From positions 101,991,835 through 102,055,834 of the forward strand of contig NC_084469.1 in the NCBI RefSeq assembly GCF_027409185.1: a DNA stretch of 64,000 nucleotides, given 5' to 3'. The position numbers were made by a program, and so were the translations under genes. The DNA is from Cynocephalus volans (Eukaryota > Chordata > Mammalia > Dermoptera > Cynocephalidae). Shown here in pieces: positions 1 through 11,145 of this stretch. Within the stretch, counting starts at the first letter, position 1. Each line of letters begins with the position of its first letter. The notes under the pieces are model-generated. The model saw only the letters and a program-made list of their open reading frames with translations, was not told the DNA's origin and did not search any database.

Positions 1-31
1 AAACCATAAAGTCCTTCAAAGTCCTTATACT

Positions 32-478
32 TTGGTTCAGAAAGCTGAATTATACGCTATATATTTACTTTTAATTGATGTAGGAGATATTCCTTTGAAT
101 ATTCTTTCAGATTCCCAATATGCTGTCCAAGTGGTACAAACTATAGAAACTGTTACTGTTCCTTCTGATTCTAATGCATTACCCGCTTTATTTCGCTTAC
201 TGCAGCAAGTTATTCACTCCCGTTCTTCATCTCTTTTTGTTACGCACATTCACGCTCATACCAATTTGCCTGGACCGTTGAGTAAAGGCAATGCACTAAT
301 CGATACTCTTGTAGGTTCTGTTTTGCAGGCCACTGAGGCTCATTCCCATTTTCTTTGTAATGCTAGCTCTTTGCATCATGATTATCATATTTCATGGACT
401 CAAGCCCATGCGATAGTACAACAATGCCCCATTATGTCAAAAATTAGATGCAGTTCCTTTATCGGCCGGGGCCAATGA
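32..478 (+). pseudogene. ERV pol: RNase H C-terminus and integrase zinc-binding domain
   Basis: The translated stretch has the RNase H signatures AELYAI and DSQYA followed by the C-terminal HIHAHTNLPGPLSKGN motif, which is typical of betaretroviral RNase H. It then runs into an integrase N-terminal HHCC zinc-binding region (the two histidines of HHDYH and a first cysteine are visible near the end). The frame is lost close to position 478, before the second cysteine of the zinc motif is in register, and the catalytic core resumes in another frame. No genuine start codon is expected here, because this is the inside of a Gag-Pro-Pol polyprotein. Confidence 0.85.
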
Positions 479-479
479 C

Positions 480-896
480 CATGGGAATGCTCCTTTACAG
501 CTATGGCAAGTGGATGTTACTATTGTTCCTGAATTTGGTAAACTGAAATATGTTCATATTTCTGTGGATGCTTTTTCAGGTTTTATGTGGGCAACACTGT
601 TGGCATCTGAGTGTGCTGATGCAGTTATTTCTCATCTCTTGCAGGCCTTTGCTGTCATGGGAATTCCTATATGGTTAAAAACTGACAATGCCCTTTCATA
701 TTTATATAAAAAATGTCAGTTATTTTTCCAGGCTTATTCTATCAAACATTTTACTGGTATCCCTTGTAATAGTACAGGTCAAGCCGTTGTTGAATGGCAT
801 AATAGAACACTTAAATCTTTACTACAAAAACAAAAAGGGGGGAGACTATATGGAATCCCCAAGAGGACGAATAGCCCCAGCTCTATTTACTCATAA
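480..896 (+). pseudogene. ERV pol: integrase catalytic core
   Basis: This reads as the retroviral integrase core (DDE fold). The first Asp is in WQVDVT, the second in KTDNA, and the Glu is in VVEWHNRTLK, so all three metal-binding residues survive. The residues after the Glu differ from the usual ERAH-type context. The frame ends at about 896, and the C-terminal domain continues in a different frame, so an indel separates them. A polypurine stretch at 825-841 lies just after the catalytic Glu codon (see findings). Confidence 0.88.
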
Positions 897-910
897 TTTT
901 TTGAATATAA

Positions 911-1141
911 ATGCAGAAAATTCAACACCAGCAGAAAGACAATGCAGACAATTCAACCACCAATGAACCGCTACAACAACCTATATATTATTATGATACA
1001 CTAAAATCCCTTTGGCTTCCAGCGGTAGTTAACCGTTGGAGCAGAGGTTATGCTTATTTCTCCACAGATACTGAATCCTTTTGGATACTGGGTAAGAGTA
1101 TTAAACTGAGAAATGGCTCAAAAGAGAAAGAAGGAAATTGA
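911..1141 (+). pseudogene. ERV pol: integrase C-terminal domain
   Basis: The peptide contains the DNA-binding C-terminal pattern of class II integrases: an aromatic run (YYYD), a LWLPAVV strand, a WSRGYAYF segment and a SFWILGKSIKLR ending. It sits in a different frame from the catalytic core, showing an indel near 890-915. It overlaps the start of env at 1113, as is usual in betaretroviruses, where pol and env overlap. Confidence 0.75.
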
Positions 1142-2870
1142 AGAGGTTTGGAAAGGCATAGCAGATCTTCAGATTGACCCAAATAGCCAGAAAATGTTTC
1201 GTTATCTGCTACCAAGCACTCAAATGGTGACTATACCAACTTGGGGACAGATAAAGAAATTGACTCAAGAAGCGAATAAGATCACTGAACAACATGGTCA
1301 TGGGAGTAATGCATCGGCAATGTTTTTGGTCATGATGGCTTTGGTGTCCACTCAGGTTGGTTTTGTCACTGCTGATAATCAGACTTATTGGGCCTATATT
1401 ACACATCCTCCCATTAATCGGGCCATTTCTTGGTATGATGCCCCATTGTTAGTGTATACTAATGACTCTAGATGGATGCCTGGACCATATTCCCAGTGAG
1501 GACCTTTAAAGCCTGAAGAGGAAGGGACTAATGTTACAAATTATAAAGTGGGATCGGGGGAGACCTCCTATTTGTATTGGACATGGTGATCACTGTCTTA
1601 AAATTGCACCCCAGGCATGGTTAACTGTTACAAGAAATACTACAAAAAAGGAACAGTTATGACGACTGTTTTTATTAAGTGCCTATAGTTTCCACAATTC
1701 TTCATTTGATCCGAACGCTTCTGTACCCCATATTCCTCCCTGTCAAATACCTATTCTGAATCACTTGCCCCAATGCGCTCCCTGGACTAGTGTAGGGGAG
1801 AAACAGCCCAAGTACTGGTTAATATTTCCTATGGAAATGTCATTGATTGCAGTCCTATTGGCTCCACTCGGACCAAAGGCCCCGCTTCAGATCTAAAGTG
1901 GAATAAACATAATCATACTATAAGTACTACAGGAAATGAGTCTATTGTATGGCAAGGTGGAGGATTTGCACCTCCATTTCCTCATTTACCATATTATCCA
2001 TTACAAAAAGATTTGTGGAAACTTCCCACATCTTTATATCCCTTACATACATGGACTGGAGGTATGATTAATTCCTCATCAAACTATTCCTTAAACTTCA
2101 CTATAAAGAGTTTCATATATGTTCACAGTTGTGTACGATTACCTTATTTAATGATGACTGGACAAATTAATTGGAACCAAACCACTGGTGAGATAGAATG
2201 TTTAGGTAATTGCTCATTATATACTTGTTTAAATCATACCATGAACATTAATTTTTCTAAAGATAGTTTGTATATCTTGAAGGCAAGAATTGGCATTTGG
2301 TTACCAGTAAAACTTAATCGACCATGGCAGGACTCCCCTGCTGCCGGTTTCTTACAATACGTAGCTGAGTCTTTGCTAAAACGTTCCCGTCGATTTATTG
2401 GAACGTTAACAGTTGTAATAATGGGGATAATCTTTGTAACTGCAACTGCAACAGCTACAATAGCTTTACAAAGCTCTATTAAAACTTCAAAAGAAGTAGC
2501 AGAGTGGCATAAGAATTCACATGATTTATGGTCCACTCAACACCAAATTGATACACAAATACATGAAGAAACAGCTGATTTACAGCAAGCTGTGACAATG
2601 TTAGGAGATCAAGTTATCAGCCTACAAAGACAAATTCAAATGAAATGTCATTGGAATCAGACTAACTTTTGTATAACCCCAGTGCCTTTTAATGAATCTT
2701 ACTGGGACAAAGTTAAAATGCATTTACTTTATCATAATAATCTAACACAGAGATTTTGCAGTTACAATCTCAAATTCAAAACACTTTTCAAAAGGAATTT
2801 CAACCTCTCTCAAAACAAAATGTTTTTAAAGGTCTGCTTGATAAGTTATATCAATTAAATCCTATCCCTC
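1113..2870 (+). pseudogene. ERV env (surface and transmembrane subunits), broken
   Basis: The N-terminal part (1113-1499) has a charged leader, a hydrophobic signal-like segment (MFLVMMALVSTQVGF) and a YWAYITHPP motif typical of HERV-K-type envelopes. It is stopped by TGA at 1497-1499, and the same frame then continues with a recognisable PEEEG segment before more stops. From 2013 the frame is open again through several N-glycosylation sites, a KRSRR furin-type cleavage site ending at 2393 and an adjacent hydrophobic fusion-peptide-like segment rich in Ala and Thr. A heptad-like helix (2460-2640) follows. A frame change near 2745 removes the membrane anchor and tail from this reading. It cannot make a full envelope protein as it stands. 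Confidence 0.88.
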
Positions 2871-3020
2871 ATTGAAAGGCTGCTTTCAAGTCTGTTGCTT
2901 ATAATAATTGTATGCTTACTTTTCCTTTTAAATATAGTCTACGAACACTGCCGAGAACAAGGATGAATGAGTGAGCAAAGGCACGCTATTTTCTCTGTCA
3001 TATACTGCAAATGGCAAAAA

Positions 3021-3031
3021 CAAAAAGGGGG
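3021..3031 (+). promoter_or_regulatory. ERV 3' polypurine tract
   Basis: A purine run (AAAAAGGGGG, preceded by CAAAAAC) ends immediately before a TG dinucleotide. This is the standard layout for the primer of plus-strand synthesis at the U3 boundary. It fixes the LTR start at 3032. Confidence 0.75.
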
Positions 3032-3480
3032 TGATGAAGGACATGGTTAGTGGACATCTGTGGTCAGCACCCAAGGACGTGTTCACTTGGAGAACTCGCA
3101 TACGAGTAAACAACCAAGAAATATCAAGGATTGCAAACAATCCTTGAGAATATTTGAAGTTGTGAGAACACTTTCTTGGGATGTTCCCAAGAGGTGCATT
3201 ATAGATAACCAAGTGCTTGAGAAGGGAGGTAACGGCCTTCTGCTCTTGAGAAAAATATAACAGAATTTATGCATTAATGCTTATCTCGCATGCACAAGCT
3301 TGCTAAATGTAATAAAAGCTGTAACAGCGGTTGGGTTGGGGCTACTCGCCTGAGAGAGCAGTGGCCCCCGCTCTTCACCTGCATCTCGTCTGCTGTGTCT
3401 TCCTTCGCATCTCTGATCATCTTAATCTATAGCAGGAAGTTCAGCTGGGTGGCTCACCTGAATCTGAAAGGCAATCCCAC
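3032..3480 (+). repeat. 3' LTR of the ERV
   Basis: The LTR starts with TG right after the polypurine tract. It contains an AT-rich TATA-like stretch near 3250 and an AATAAA signal at 3311-3316, then a GC/CT-rich U5-like segment. The 3' end is uncertain; a CA ending near 3480 is plausible. Without the 5' LTR the boundary cannot be confirmed. Confidence 0.65.
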
Positions 3481-3490
3481 ATTGCTGTGG

Positions 3491-4094
3491 AGAGGGTGTG
3501 GGATGTAACCATCTGGTTTGGGGTACAAACCCAAATGTATGGAACTCTGGGCTCTACCACCACTACCCATACTGAGAACTAGAGAAAGCTTGTAACATCC
3601 AAATACTATGCCCTGCAGGATCCTAGCACTGGAGAACCTAGTTTTCCTTTACTCCTAGCCAACACCAAGGGTTGGTTCCAGGTGCCTTCTTCCCCTCCCC
3701 ATGTATGGCTGCTTTGATCTTTCTTTTTGTTACTTAAGATGAAAAATATTGTTTACTATGTATCAGGTAGTGTTTTTAAAGTTCTACATGAATTAATTCA
3801 GTTACCATTAATTCAGTTCACTCACATCCATCTCTATAAGGGAATATTGTCTCACTTTCCCAGAAAATTGAGACCTAGAGGTCACAAAGCTAGGGTCAAA
3901 GAAAATCAAAGCTGGACAGTAGTTAAAAGTAGTAAAAACAGATTTTTTTCATGACAGTTGCAATAGCGAGACAGAGACCTCAGTAGAGAAAAGGGCTCAA
4001 TTCCCAGTACAGCATGGGCAAGTAGGAATTTACAGCCAAAGAGCAGGGTGGGAGTCCATGGACAGAAAATTACTAAAAGGAAACACCAAGAGTA
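3491..4094. other. No gene or recognised repeat
   Basis: Flank to the right of the ERV LTR. I see no supported coding exon, RNA gene or named repeat. Short open frames here lack any family signature. Confidence 0.5.
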
Positions 4095-4850
4095 AAGGGA
4101 GATTCTGGCTAAACCAACCTAGCAGGATTCTTGCTGAAGACAGGCCAGGGTGATCAGACATCACCTACAGGATGGTGGAATATGAGGAACACATTATATA
4201 TCGAAGGTGATCTGATATGGAATGTGAAGGTTGGTTACACAAATTGGGTCATTCTTGTCATACCCAGACTAAATCAGAGCGGAGGGGCCCTAGGGTAAAA
4301 TTACTCAGGCACATAGCACCTGCTCAAGAATTTTCTGCAAGCTTAGCTGCTGAAACGGCCTGCTATAACCCTAAGACCAGATTACCCTAGTAGCTGGGGG
4401 TTTTTTTGTTTTGTTGTTGTTTTCAGGTGGCCAGTACAGGGATCTGAACCCTTCCTTGATCTTGGTGCTACAAGGCAGTGCTCTAACCAACTGAGCCAAC
4501 CAGCCATACCCTAGTAGCTGCTAAAACGACCTGCCATAACCCTAAGACTAGTTTTACCTACTTCAGTCACTCACCAACCAGAGCTTGCCAGCTCCCCACA
4601 ACTACACTAGTGCTAATGAGCTTTCTTTCAAAGCAGTATGTAGCATTTTTCTTTCTAATAAAACTCCCAAACCTTTCTTTGTTCTTCGGAAATATCGTAG
4701 TCCACACTGGTCTGTATGTCCGAATTGCAATTCTGTTCTCCCAAATAAAACGCCAGATTCGGCTCTATATTACTTACTTTGACAGGAGCTGGTGGGATGA
4801 TATTCTGGTTAAACCAAATTAATACAGTTCTTGCTAAAACTGGATTTTAC
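4095..4850 (+). repeat. Probable solo LTR of an ERV1-type element
   Basis: Two AATAAA motifs (near 4658 and 4744) sit in a segment with a CT-rich stretch and a CCGAATTGCAATTCTG-like U5 phrase, resembling gammaretroviral LTRs. Internal duplication supports an LTR: the block at about 4345-4390 (GCTATAACCCTAAGACCAG) recurs at about 4513-4555 with small changes. A block at about 4098-4140 (TTCTGG..AAACCAAC) recurs at about 4800-4845. A SINE is nested inside. The exact ends and the family were not determined. Confidence 0.4.
4397..4506 (-). mobile_element. tRNA-derived SINE (CYN-like), minus strand
   Basis: Reverse-complement reading gives a tRNA-like head (GGTTGGCTCAGTTGGTTAGAG) followed by an A-rich tail, which appears here as G5T7. 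It is bounded by a perfect 14-bp target-site duplication, TACCCTAGTAGCTG, at 4383-4396 and 4507-4520. It interrupts the LTR-like repeat. Confidence 0.85.
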
Positions 4851-5059
4851 AAGGATGTGCGCAGATAGGCCTAAGAGAAGGTTCAGGAGCCTGACTAGTT
4901 TGGTCAAGCAAAGAATCTTTGTCACTAATACGTGACGACAGGTTCAGGATTCCAACCAAAACCTAGAGGAGTCCCCATAGTCTTATCTTGGTGCTAATTT
5001 TTGAACACCTACCAAGGAGCAGGAGCACTCGAGTCTCTGCGTGTGAAATGACCAAAAAT

Positions 5060-5620
5060 CAAGTCCTTGCACTCCGGGACAAACCAAACCGCGTCTTCGC
5101 CGGAGGTAAACAGCGTATCTACTGGGATCGGAGCTGGAAGAAGCAGCAACCGCAGCTCTTCCCTTCTCTCTTCTCCCTTCCAGGCCCCGCCCCTTCCGCG
5201 TGCGTGCGCGGCTCTCTGCGTCTGCGCGTGCGCGTACTGGCGGCCATTGTGACTGCGCACTCCCCTCGGTGTGTGAGGTAAATTTTCGGTTCTTGGCGTC
5301 AGGCCCTGCCAGGGTACGGCCTTGGCGTGGGGGACGTCCGAAGGGGAGGCGCGAAGTGAAATGCCGCCGGCGCCTTTCGCGTTCTAGGCGGCTCCACCTC
5401 TCGGGGGCGTTCCCGAGGCGCGGCCTCTCTTCAGAGAGCCCCGGCCAGCTCCGCCCTCTGGGGTTGAGGAGGCCGCTCCCGGCCTCGGTCCCGGGAGGAG
5501 GCGGATCGGCGCGGCCTTTCCTTCCGCTGGGCACCCCTTTTCAAAAGCCTCCAAAGCAACCTTTTGCCCTTTTTCCAGAAGAAAAAGCGTCTCCGCCGTC
5601 CGGGTCACGGTGACAGACTC
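5060..5620 (+). promoter_or_regulatory. CpG-island promoter, probably of the ZNF559-like gene
   Basis: This is one of only two strongly GC- and CpG-rich, non-repeat islands in the window. It holds a GC box (CCCCGCCCC, 5185-5193), an NRF1-type site (TGCGCGTGCGCG, 5223-5234) and a YY1-like GGCGGCCAT core at 5240-5248. KRAB zinc-finger genes commonly start in such islands with a short non-coding first exon and a long first intron. The next + strand gene is the KRAB zinc-finger gene whose coding starts at 30780, so assignment is by position. Antisense open frames across the island are composition artefacts. Confidence 0.6.
5200..5277 (+). other. Putative non-coding first exon (3' end at a splice donor)
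   Basis: A good splice donor, GAG|GTAAAT, follows the NRF1/YY1-like cluster, placing an exon end at 5277. The start is not defined; transcription could begin anywhere from about 5180 to 5250. It would join, over a ~25-kb first intron, to the exon that carries the ATG at 30780. Confidence 0.4.
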
Positions 5621-6034
5621 TGATCCCGGCGTCTTCCTGTCCTCACCAACCTGGCAATTCTGTGGTGTCCCGGTGAGCGCTTGGTGGAATTGTTCTGACT
5701 GTGGGTGTCTGTTCTTGAAGTTTGATAAGTTATATTCAGGTAGAAAGGTAAACCTTCATAGTCTGTTAGGGAGCACGTGAATCTGATATAATTAAATGCA
5801 TGAGTGAATGAATGCATATAAATACAAAACTTAGCACAAGGAGAAGCAGGATTTCTCAGCTCTCTGCTCAGGTCAGCATCTCAGTCTCACCTCAGAGCCC
5901 TGTAAATCCCCCAGAGCTTAAAAATGGGTTAGTCTTAGGAAGACGATGCAGGCTTATTTCTGTAAGTAGAAGTTGGAGTTGAATTGACCATAAGGAAGAT
6001 CAGTTTTGACGAGTTTTTTCCAAGATATTCGTTT
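5621..6034. other. No gene or recognised repeat
   Basis: Intronic-looking sequence between the CpG island and the first composite retroelement. Nothing else supported. Confidence 0.5.
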
Positions 6035-6046
6035 TTAAGTTCTTTT

Positions 6047-7862
6047 TTTTAATTTAATTTTTATTGAATCAAAATTGATTATACATATTTTGGGGGTTCA
6101 ACACTGAGATATGTTGATCAAATCAATATTACTAGCATATATATTGTTACAAGTCGTAATTATTCTTTATGCCCCTTGTCCAATCCCTCCCCATCCTCTT
6201 TTCCCTCCCCCCTCTGATTACCCTAGATTTCTTCACTCCTTCTGAAAGAATAATGGTCACTCTGTTCATTTGTTGCCTAGATGATCTGTCCAGTGCTGAG
6301 AGGCATGATCAGGTCCCCCAATGCAATCATAGAGCAGATGCCTCTTCTATGGGCTCTGTGGGGGAAGACATCCTCCTCCTTTCTTCATCTCTGCTGGTGA
6401 CTCTCCCTGTGTCAATGCACTCCTCCAGTGGCTGACAGACCATCTGCATGGTGGTTGTGGCGTCTAGCCACTTTCGCAGCAGCCATGGATATCGTGGTGG
6501 CTATGGTGGGCCACCCACGTGGCGGAGATGATTTTGGCATGCTCCTTGGTGCTAGCAGTGTGCCTGGTTGTGGAGAGTGTCCAGTCCCCGGATCCATACC
6601 CCGAGTGCCTGGGTGGGCCCCGAGGCACTGGTGTGGTGAGCCTGGTTGTGGGGGGGGGTCCAGTCCCCTTATCCATGCCCCGGGTCTCTGGGCAGGCCCC
6701 AAAGTGCTGGTGCAGTGTGCTTGGTTGCAGAAAGGGGGTCAGGTCCCCTTCTCCATGTCTCGGGCCCCTGGGTGGGGCCCTGAGGCGCTGTCACAGTGTG
6801 CCTGGGTCTGGGAAGAGGGCCCGGTCCCCAGCTGCGGTCCCTGGGGGGACCCGAGGCTTTGGTGGTGTGCCTGGATGTGGGAGTGGGGTCTGGTCCCAGC
6901 TCTAATCCTCACGTTCCTGGGCCGGGCCCCGAGGTGCTGCTCCTGTGAGTGGTTGTGGGTGGGGGTCCTGCCCCTGGCTCCATGCCTCATGTCCCATGGT
7001 GGGCCCCAACGCATTGCTGGCGTGCTTGAGCCAGAACCAACTTTTTGTCCTATGCTTACTTCTAACATGTAGGAACTTTCTGTGGGAACCAGTACTTGAG
7101 CTGTGTGGTTGAGTAATTTGCTGCTTTGCTACTATTTCCCTAGGGAAGGCTTTTTGTACAGCACAGGGTTTAATGGTTGACCTTATAGGTACTTCCAGCA
7201 CTCCAAGTACTCGATGCACATGGGTTGTATAGAAACTCCGATCTGGGCCTGAGTTTTTTCATCAAATTGCACCCCATGCAATTCTGCATTCCCGACCAAT
7301 CTCCTCTGAGTGGTCCTGTGCTAATTGGGGGGCAGATCATCTGTCCTTGCTGTGTCCCAGTTTTCTCCCGGTTTGTCCTGTCTCCCCCACCGCCCGTGCC
7401 CAAACACTTCCCATGTGATGGGCTGTGCGTCCGTCCCTTGCGATGACTTACCCGCTTCTGAATGGCTCCCCTTTTTCAGCTGTTCTGGCTCCTCGCTCCT
7501 GCATGGGTCCATGGGAACCCTATTAGTGGTCTTGCTGTCCTGGGGACCACCAAAGTCCTCTTCTCCCCTTCCGCCTCCAAGTAACTCCATCTAAAGGGCA
7601 CAGCAGCAGCTTCTGCTGGCTCCTGCTCCATGTTCTCCAGCATTTAAGCGGCCACAGTCCAAAACACTGACAGCAGTTTTTTCTTTCTCTCATCGTGGTT
7701 TCTCCTGCCTTCATGAGTTCCCTAGCTCTCTCCTCCTCTTCCACTGAGCTCCAACGGCCCCAGCTTGGCTGATGTTACATTTTTATAGTTGTAAATTCAT
7801 TGATTTGTGGGAGAGAGTGACGCTGGGGACCGTCTATTCTGCCATCTTGACCGGAAGACCCA
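6047..7862 (-). mobile_element. Composite non-autonomous L1-related retrotransposon, copy 1 (long)
   Basis: Read on the minus strand, it starts with a TCCGGTCAAGATGG motif like an L1 5' UTR. It runs through ~0.8 kb of GC-rich 5' UTR-like sequence, then a GC-rich tandem repeat (~6530-7030). Next comes a piece of L1 ORF2 endonuclease sequence (around 6260-6330; the same words occur at 15005-15065 in the full-length L1), and then an L1-like A/T-rich 3' end with an A-rich tail. Flanks form an imperfect 12-bp duplication: TTAAGTTCTTTT at 6035-6046 and TTAAATTCTTTT at 7863-7874. It encodes no convincing protein. Copy 2 at 24917 has the same junctions. Confidence 0.75.
6530..7030 (-). repeat. GC-rich VNTR inside composite copy 1
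   Basis: About six degenerate units of roughly 80 bp repeat the phrases GTGTGCCTGGTTGTGG, GTCCAGTCCCC, CCATGCCCCGGG and GGGCCCCGAGGC in order. Open frames across it on both strands result from the repetition and GC content. Confidence 0.7.
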
Positions 7863-7874
7863 TTAAATTCTTTT

Positions 7875-9080
7875 CTAAAGAAATTCTGTAGCTTCAGTAA
7901 AACAAACCTCTATTAACCCTTAACCTAAATTCACTTAATTGTTAAGATTTGTTTCATTTGCTTTTCTGTATATAGATACTTTGCTGTGATGAACCGTTTA
8001 AATTGCAGGCATTCATTTCACGTTTAGTCTCAATTGTGTACCTTCTAAGAATGAGAATCTTCTACCAAACAGAAAACGAAACTTCATTGTTCTCCCAAGA
8101 AAATTAAATTTTCCCAGTTGTACAAAAGTATCTATTATAGTTGTCAGTGTTTTTGGAACTATGATCCAGACAAGATTTGCACATTGCATTTTGTTTTTAG
8201 ATCTTTATGTTAATGTTTAACCTAGAATATTTGCCTGAATTTTTTTTTAAATACAACTTTGACTTTTGAAGATTCCAGGAGCATTAACTTGTAAAATGTT
8301 TGCATTCTGATGCGACATTGTTTTTGCATGATTTTAACTTATCTATGTCCTGTATTTCTTGTAAAGTAGACTTGGAGCAGTACTGTCTAATACAAATATA
8401 ATGCAAAACACAGATGTGATTTTTTAAAAATTTTGTAGCCAAGTTAGAAAATTTTAAATGTATATGTGAAATTATTTTTAATGTATCTGGTTTAACCCAG
8501 CACATTCAGTTATCACTATAAATTATTAATGAAATTAATGACTACTGTAGTCAATATAAAATTATTGAGACATTTTACATTTCTTTTCTTTAGTACTAAA
8601 TCTTTGGAATCCAGTGGGTATTATACATTTACAGCACATCTCAATGAGGATCCTAATTTTCATTGGAAATTCTTGATACTTGTTGTTAAAAGTAGATTTA
8701 CAAACCCAGGTTGTTCCAAACATACTTTAAAGTTTTTCAATAACTGAATCAATTTTATTTTTAAACTTAAAAGTAAGTTAAGAATTCATTTGCACAGTTG
8801 CACTAACCACATTTCATGTTCTCAATAGTCAGATAGAGCCAGTAGGTACTGAGTTAGACTGAGCAGGTCTAAGAGACTTGAAAATTTCCTAGGCCATGTT
8901 GTGTACTTTATATTCTATCTCATCAGGAGGCATATAAGGCAGATTGTCCCATTGTTTATTAGTGATGCTAAGCATTTGGTCAAGGTACTGATACCTGTAT
9001 AGTTACCTTTTTCTTATAGTCATCTGTGGGTGATACTTTGTTAAGAGGAATAATCTGTTCCTCAACAGCCTTTCACCTAA
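7875..9080. other. No gene or recognised repeat
   Basis: AT-rich intronic-type sequence. No exon, RNA gene or repeat could be supported. Confidence 0.5.
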
Positions 9081-10035
9081 TGGTTTTAGCATCACTTGTT
9101 GATTTTTGCCTGTACCCATTTTTACATTGGTAGTTTACAAAATAGAATTTTTTTTCTTTTTTTTTTACTAAATCTGTTTTTCCTTCTCCATTCTTTAGTT
9201 GGCAGTCATCTTTGAAGAGAAGTTATGTTTCATTCCCCACCTCCCCTGCTGTCTGTATTTTTTCTTTTTGGAGAGTATCACAACTTTTTTTTTTTTTTTC
9301 TCATTCACTGTATCATAGTCAACTGCTGTCATTTGTTTTGATGCTCAAAGTTTCCCAAATTTGGCCAAAAGTGGTTGTTTTAACTTGGTTCCTGTGTCCC
9401 TTTCACACAACCTATTAGTTTTTAAGTATAAAATAATCCCCAGTTCACATTGTACTTTCCTGTTACAGACTTGGAATCTATGATTTCTCCAAAAAAGCCT
9501 GGTTCCTTTTAGACACCAATGTCTGTGTGATGCATGGGTTCAGTGCTACTGTGGTATAGTTGTGTCTAGGTCTTTCACTGGACATCTAGAATATATATTT
9601 TCTTACATCCCAAATTCATACTCATATTCCCAGAACAAATTTAATATTATAAGATGTTCTTGCTTTCTCCTATTTTATATTTGTATTTCTTTTCTCTTAT
9701 GATAAAAAGTTTGGTCCCTAATAGCATTAATATATTATTTGTTTTATCCTACAGTATGTGTACAGTAGTTTCAAAAATTATAATTCCAGTATTACTACCA
9801 ACTGTAATCTTATTCAGTAATGTATTGATTTTCTTTTCATTTCCTTTTGTCTTTATTAAGGATATAGAGTTCAGAGCACTGTGTTCAAATGTTTCCTTGA
9901 ACTTAGTCTTTTCTTTTTGCGTGGTCATGTTATCAATTTAATATGCTATTATGCTTGTTTACATTTAAATTTTCTGTTTACATTTAAGGTTTGCCTCCTT
10001 TTCAAATTAATTTATTTTTTAATATCTAAAAGCTT
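9080..10035 (-). repeat. Possible ancient L1M/HAL1-type remnant
   Basis: T-rich sequence with phrases such as TTTCTCCAAAAAAGCCTGG and a segment running into the clearer L1 ORF2 remnant on the right. Similarity is weak and the call rests on pattern memory alone. Confidence 0.3.
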
Positions 10036-11145
10036 TACATGGTTGTCTCTTCACTCTGTTGATTGTTTCTTTTATAGATCAGAAGCTTTTAGTTTGATGT
10101 AGTATCACTTGATTATTTTTTATTTTGTTGCTTGTGCTTTTGGGGCCCTATCCAAAAACTTATTGCCTAAACCAGTGTCAAGAAGGTTTTTCCCTTTGTT
10201 TTCTTCTAGCTGTTTTACAGTTTTAGGTCTTATGTTTAAGTTGTTAATCTATATGGAGTTTATTTTTGTGTATGGTGTAAGATAAAAATCCAATTTCATT
10301 TTTTTACATGTGGATATCCAGTTTTTTCAGTACCATTTATTGAAGAGACTATCCTTTCCCCATTGTGCATTCTTGGCACCCTTGGAAGATCATTTGAACA
10401 CAACTGTGTAAGTTTATTTCTAGGCTTTCTATTCTGTTACGTTGGTATATGTCAGTTTTTATGCCAGTACCACACTGTTTTGATTACGATAGCTTTGTAA
10501 TATATTTTGAAATAAGCCAGTGTGATGCCTCCCGCTTTTTGCCTCTTGTTCAAGATTGCTTTGGCTATTTGGGATCTTTTGTTGGTTCATATGACTTTTA
10601 GGATTTTTTGGTCTATTACTTTGAAAAATACCCTTTGAACTTTGAAAGGTATTGCACTGAATCTATAGATCCCCTTGGGTACTATGGACATTTTAACAAT
10701 ATTAATTTCTCTAATCTATGAACACAGAATATCATCCCATTTATTTCTGTCTTCAATTTATTTCGTTGATGTATTATACTTTTCAGTGTGCCAGTCTTTC
10801 ACCTCCTTTGTTAAATTTATCTCTAAGTATTTTATTACTTTTAATGCTATTCAAATTGGATTGTGGTTCTTAATTTCTTTATCAGATAACTCATTGTTAG
10901 TTAAATAAACCAAACTGATTTTTACATGTTGATTTTTTATCCTGCAACTTTAATAAATTTATTAGTTCTAACAGGGTTTTTTTGGTAGAGTCTTCAGAGT
11001 TTTCTATATACATAAGATCGTGTTATTTGCAGGAACAATTTAACAATTTCTTTTCCAATTTGGATGCCTTTTATTTCTTTGTTTTGCCTATTTTCTCTGG
11101 CTAGGACTTACAGTGCTATGTTGTGTTGCTTGCTGTTGCTTTGCC
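10036..11145 (-). repeat. Older L1 fragment (ORF2 C-terminal half)
   Basis: On the minus strand this matches the order of landmarks seen in the younger L1 copies of this window: CAGAAGCTTTTAGTTTGATG, the TTGTGCTTTTGG segment, ATGGATATCCAG-like wording, the 'CATTTATTGAAGAGAC' segment and AGGAACAATTT at the right. It carries many stops. It ends abruptly near 11145, probably by 5' truncation. Confidence 0.75.

Larger units (their letters stand above)
1..3490 (+). mobile_element. Betaretrovirus-like (class II, HERV-K-like) endogenous retrovirus, 3' half
   Basis: Reading along the + strand one meets, in retroviral order, the end of an RNase H domain, an integrase (zinc-binding, catalytic core and C-terminal domains), an env with surface and transmembrane parts, a polypurine tract and a 3' LTR. 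gag, protease and most of reverse transcriptase, if present, lie left of the window. The integrase and env wording is closest to class II/HERV-K-type elements. Every reading frame is interrupted by stops or frame changes, so this is a dead provirus. The right end is approximate because no target-site duplication can be checked without the 5' LTR. Confidence 0.9.

Noticed and set aside
2234..2536. 100-codon minus-strand frame
   Set aside because: Antisense shadow of the env transmembrane region.
4983..5613. Overlapping open frames on both strands over the first CpG island
   Set aside because: Same composition effect; no family signature and no splice support beyond the non-coding donor.
6428..7072. 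214-codon open frame in GC-rich sequence
   Set aside because: It lies in the VNTR of the composite element and reflects the repeat period and low stop density in GC-rich DNA.
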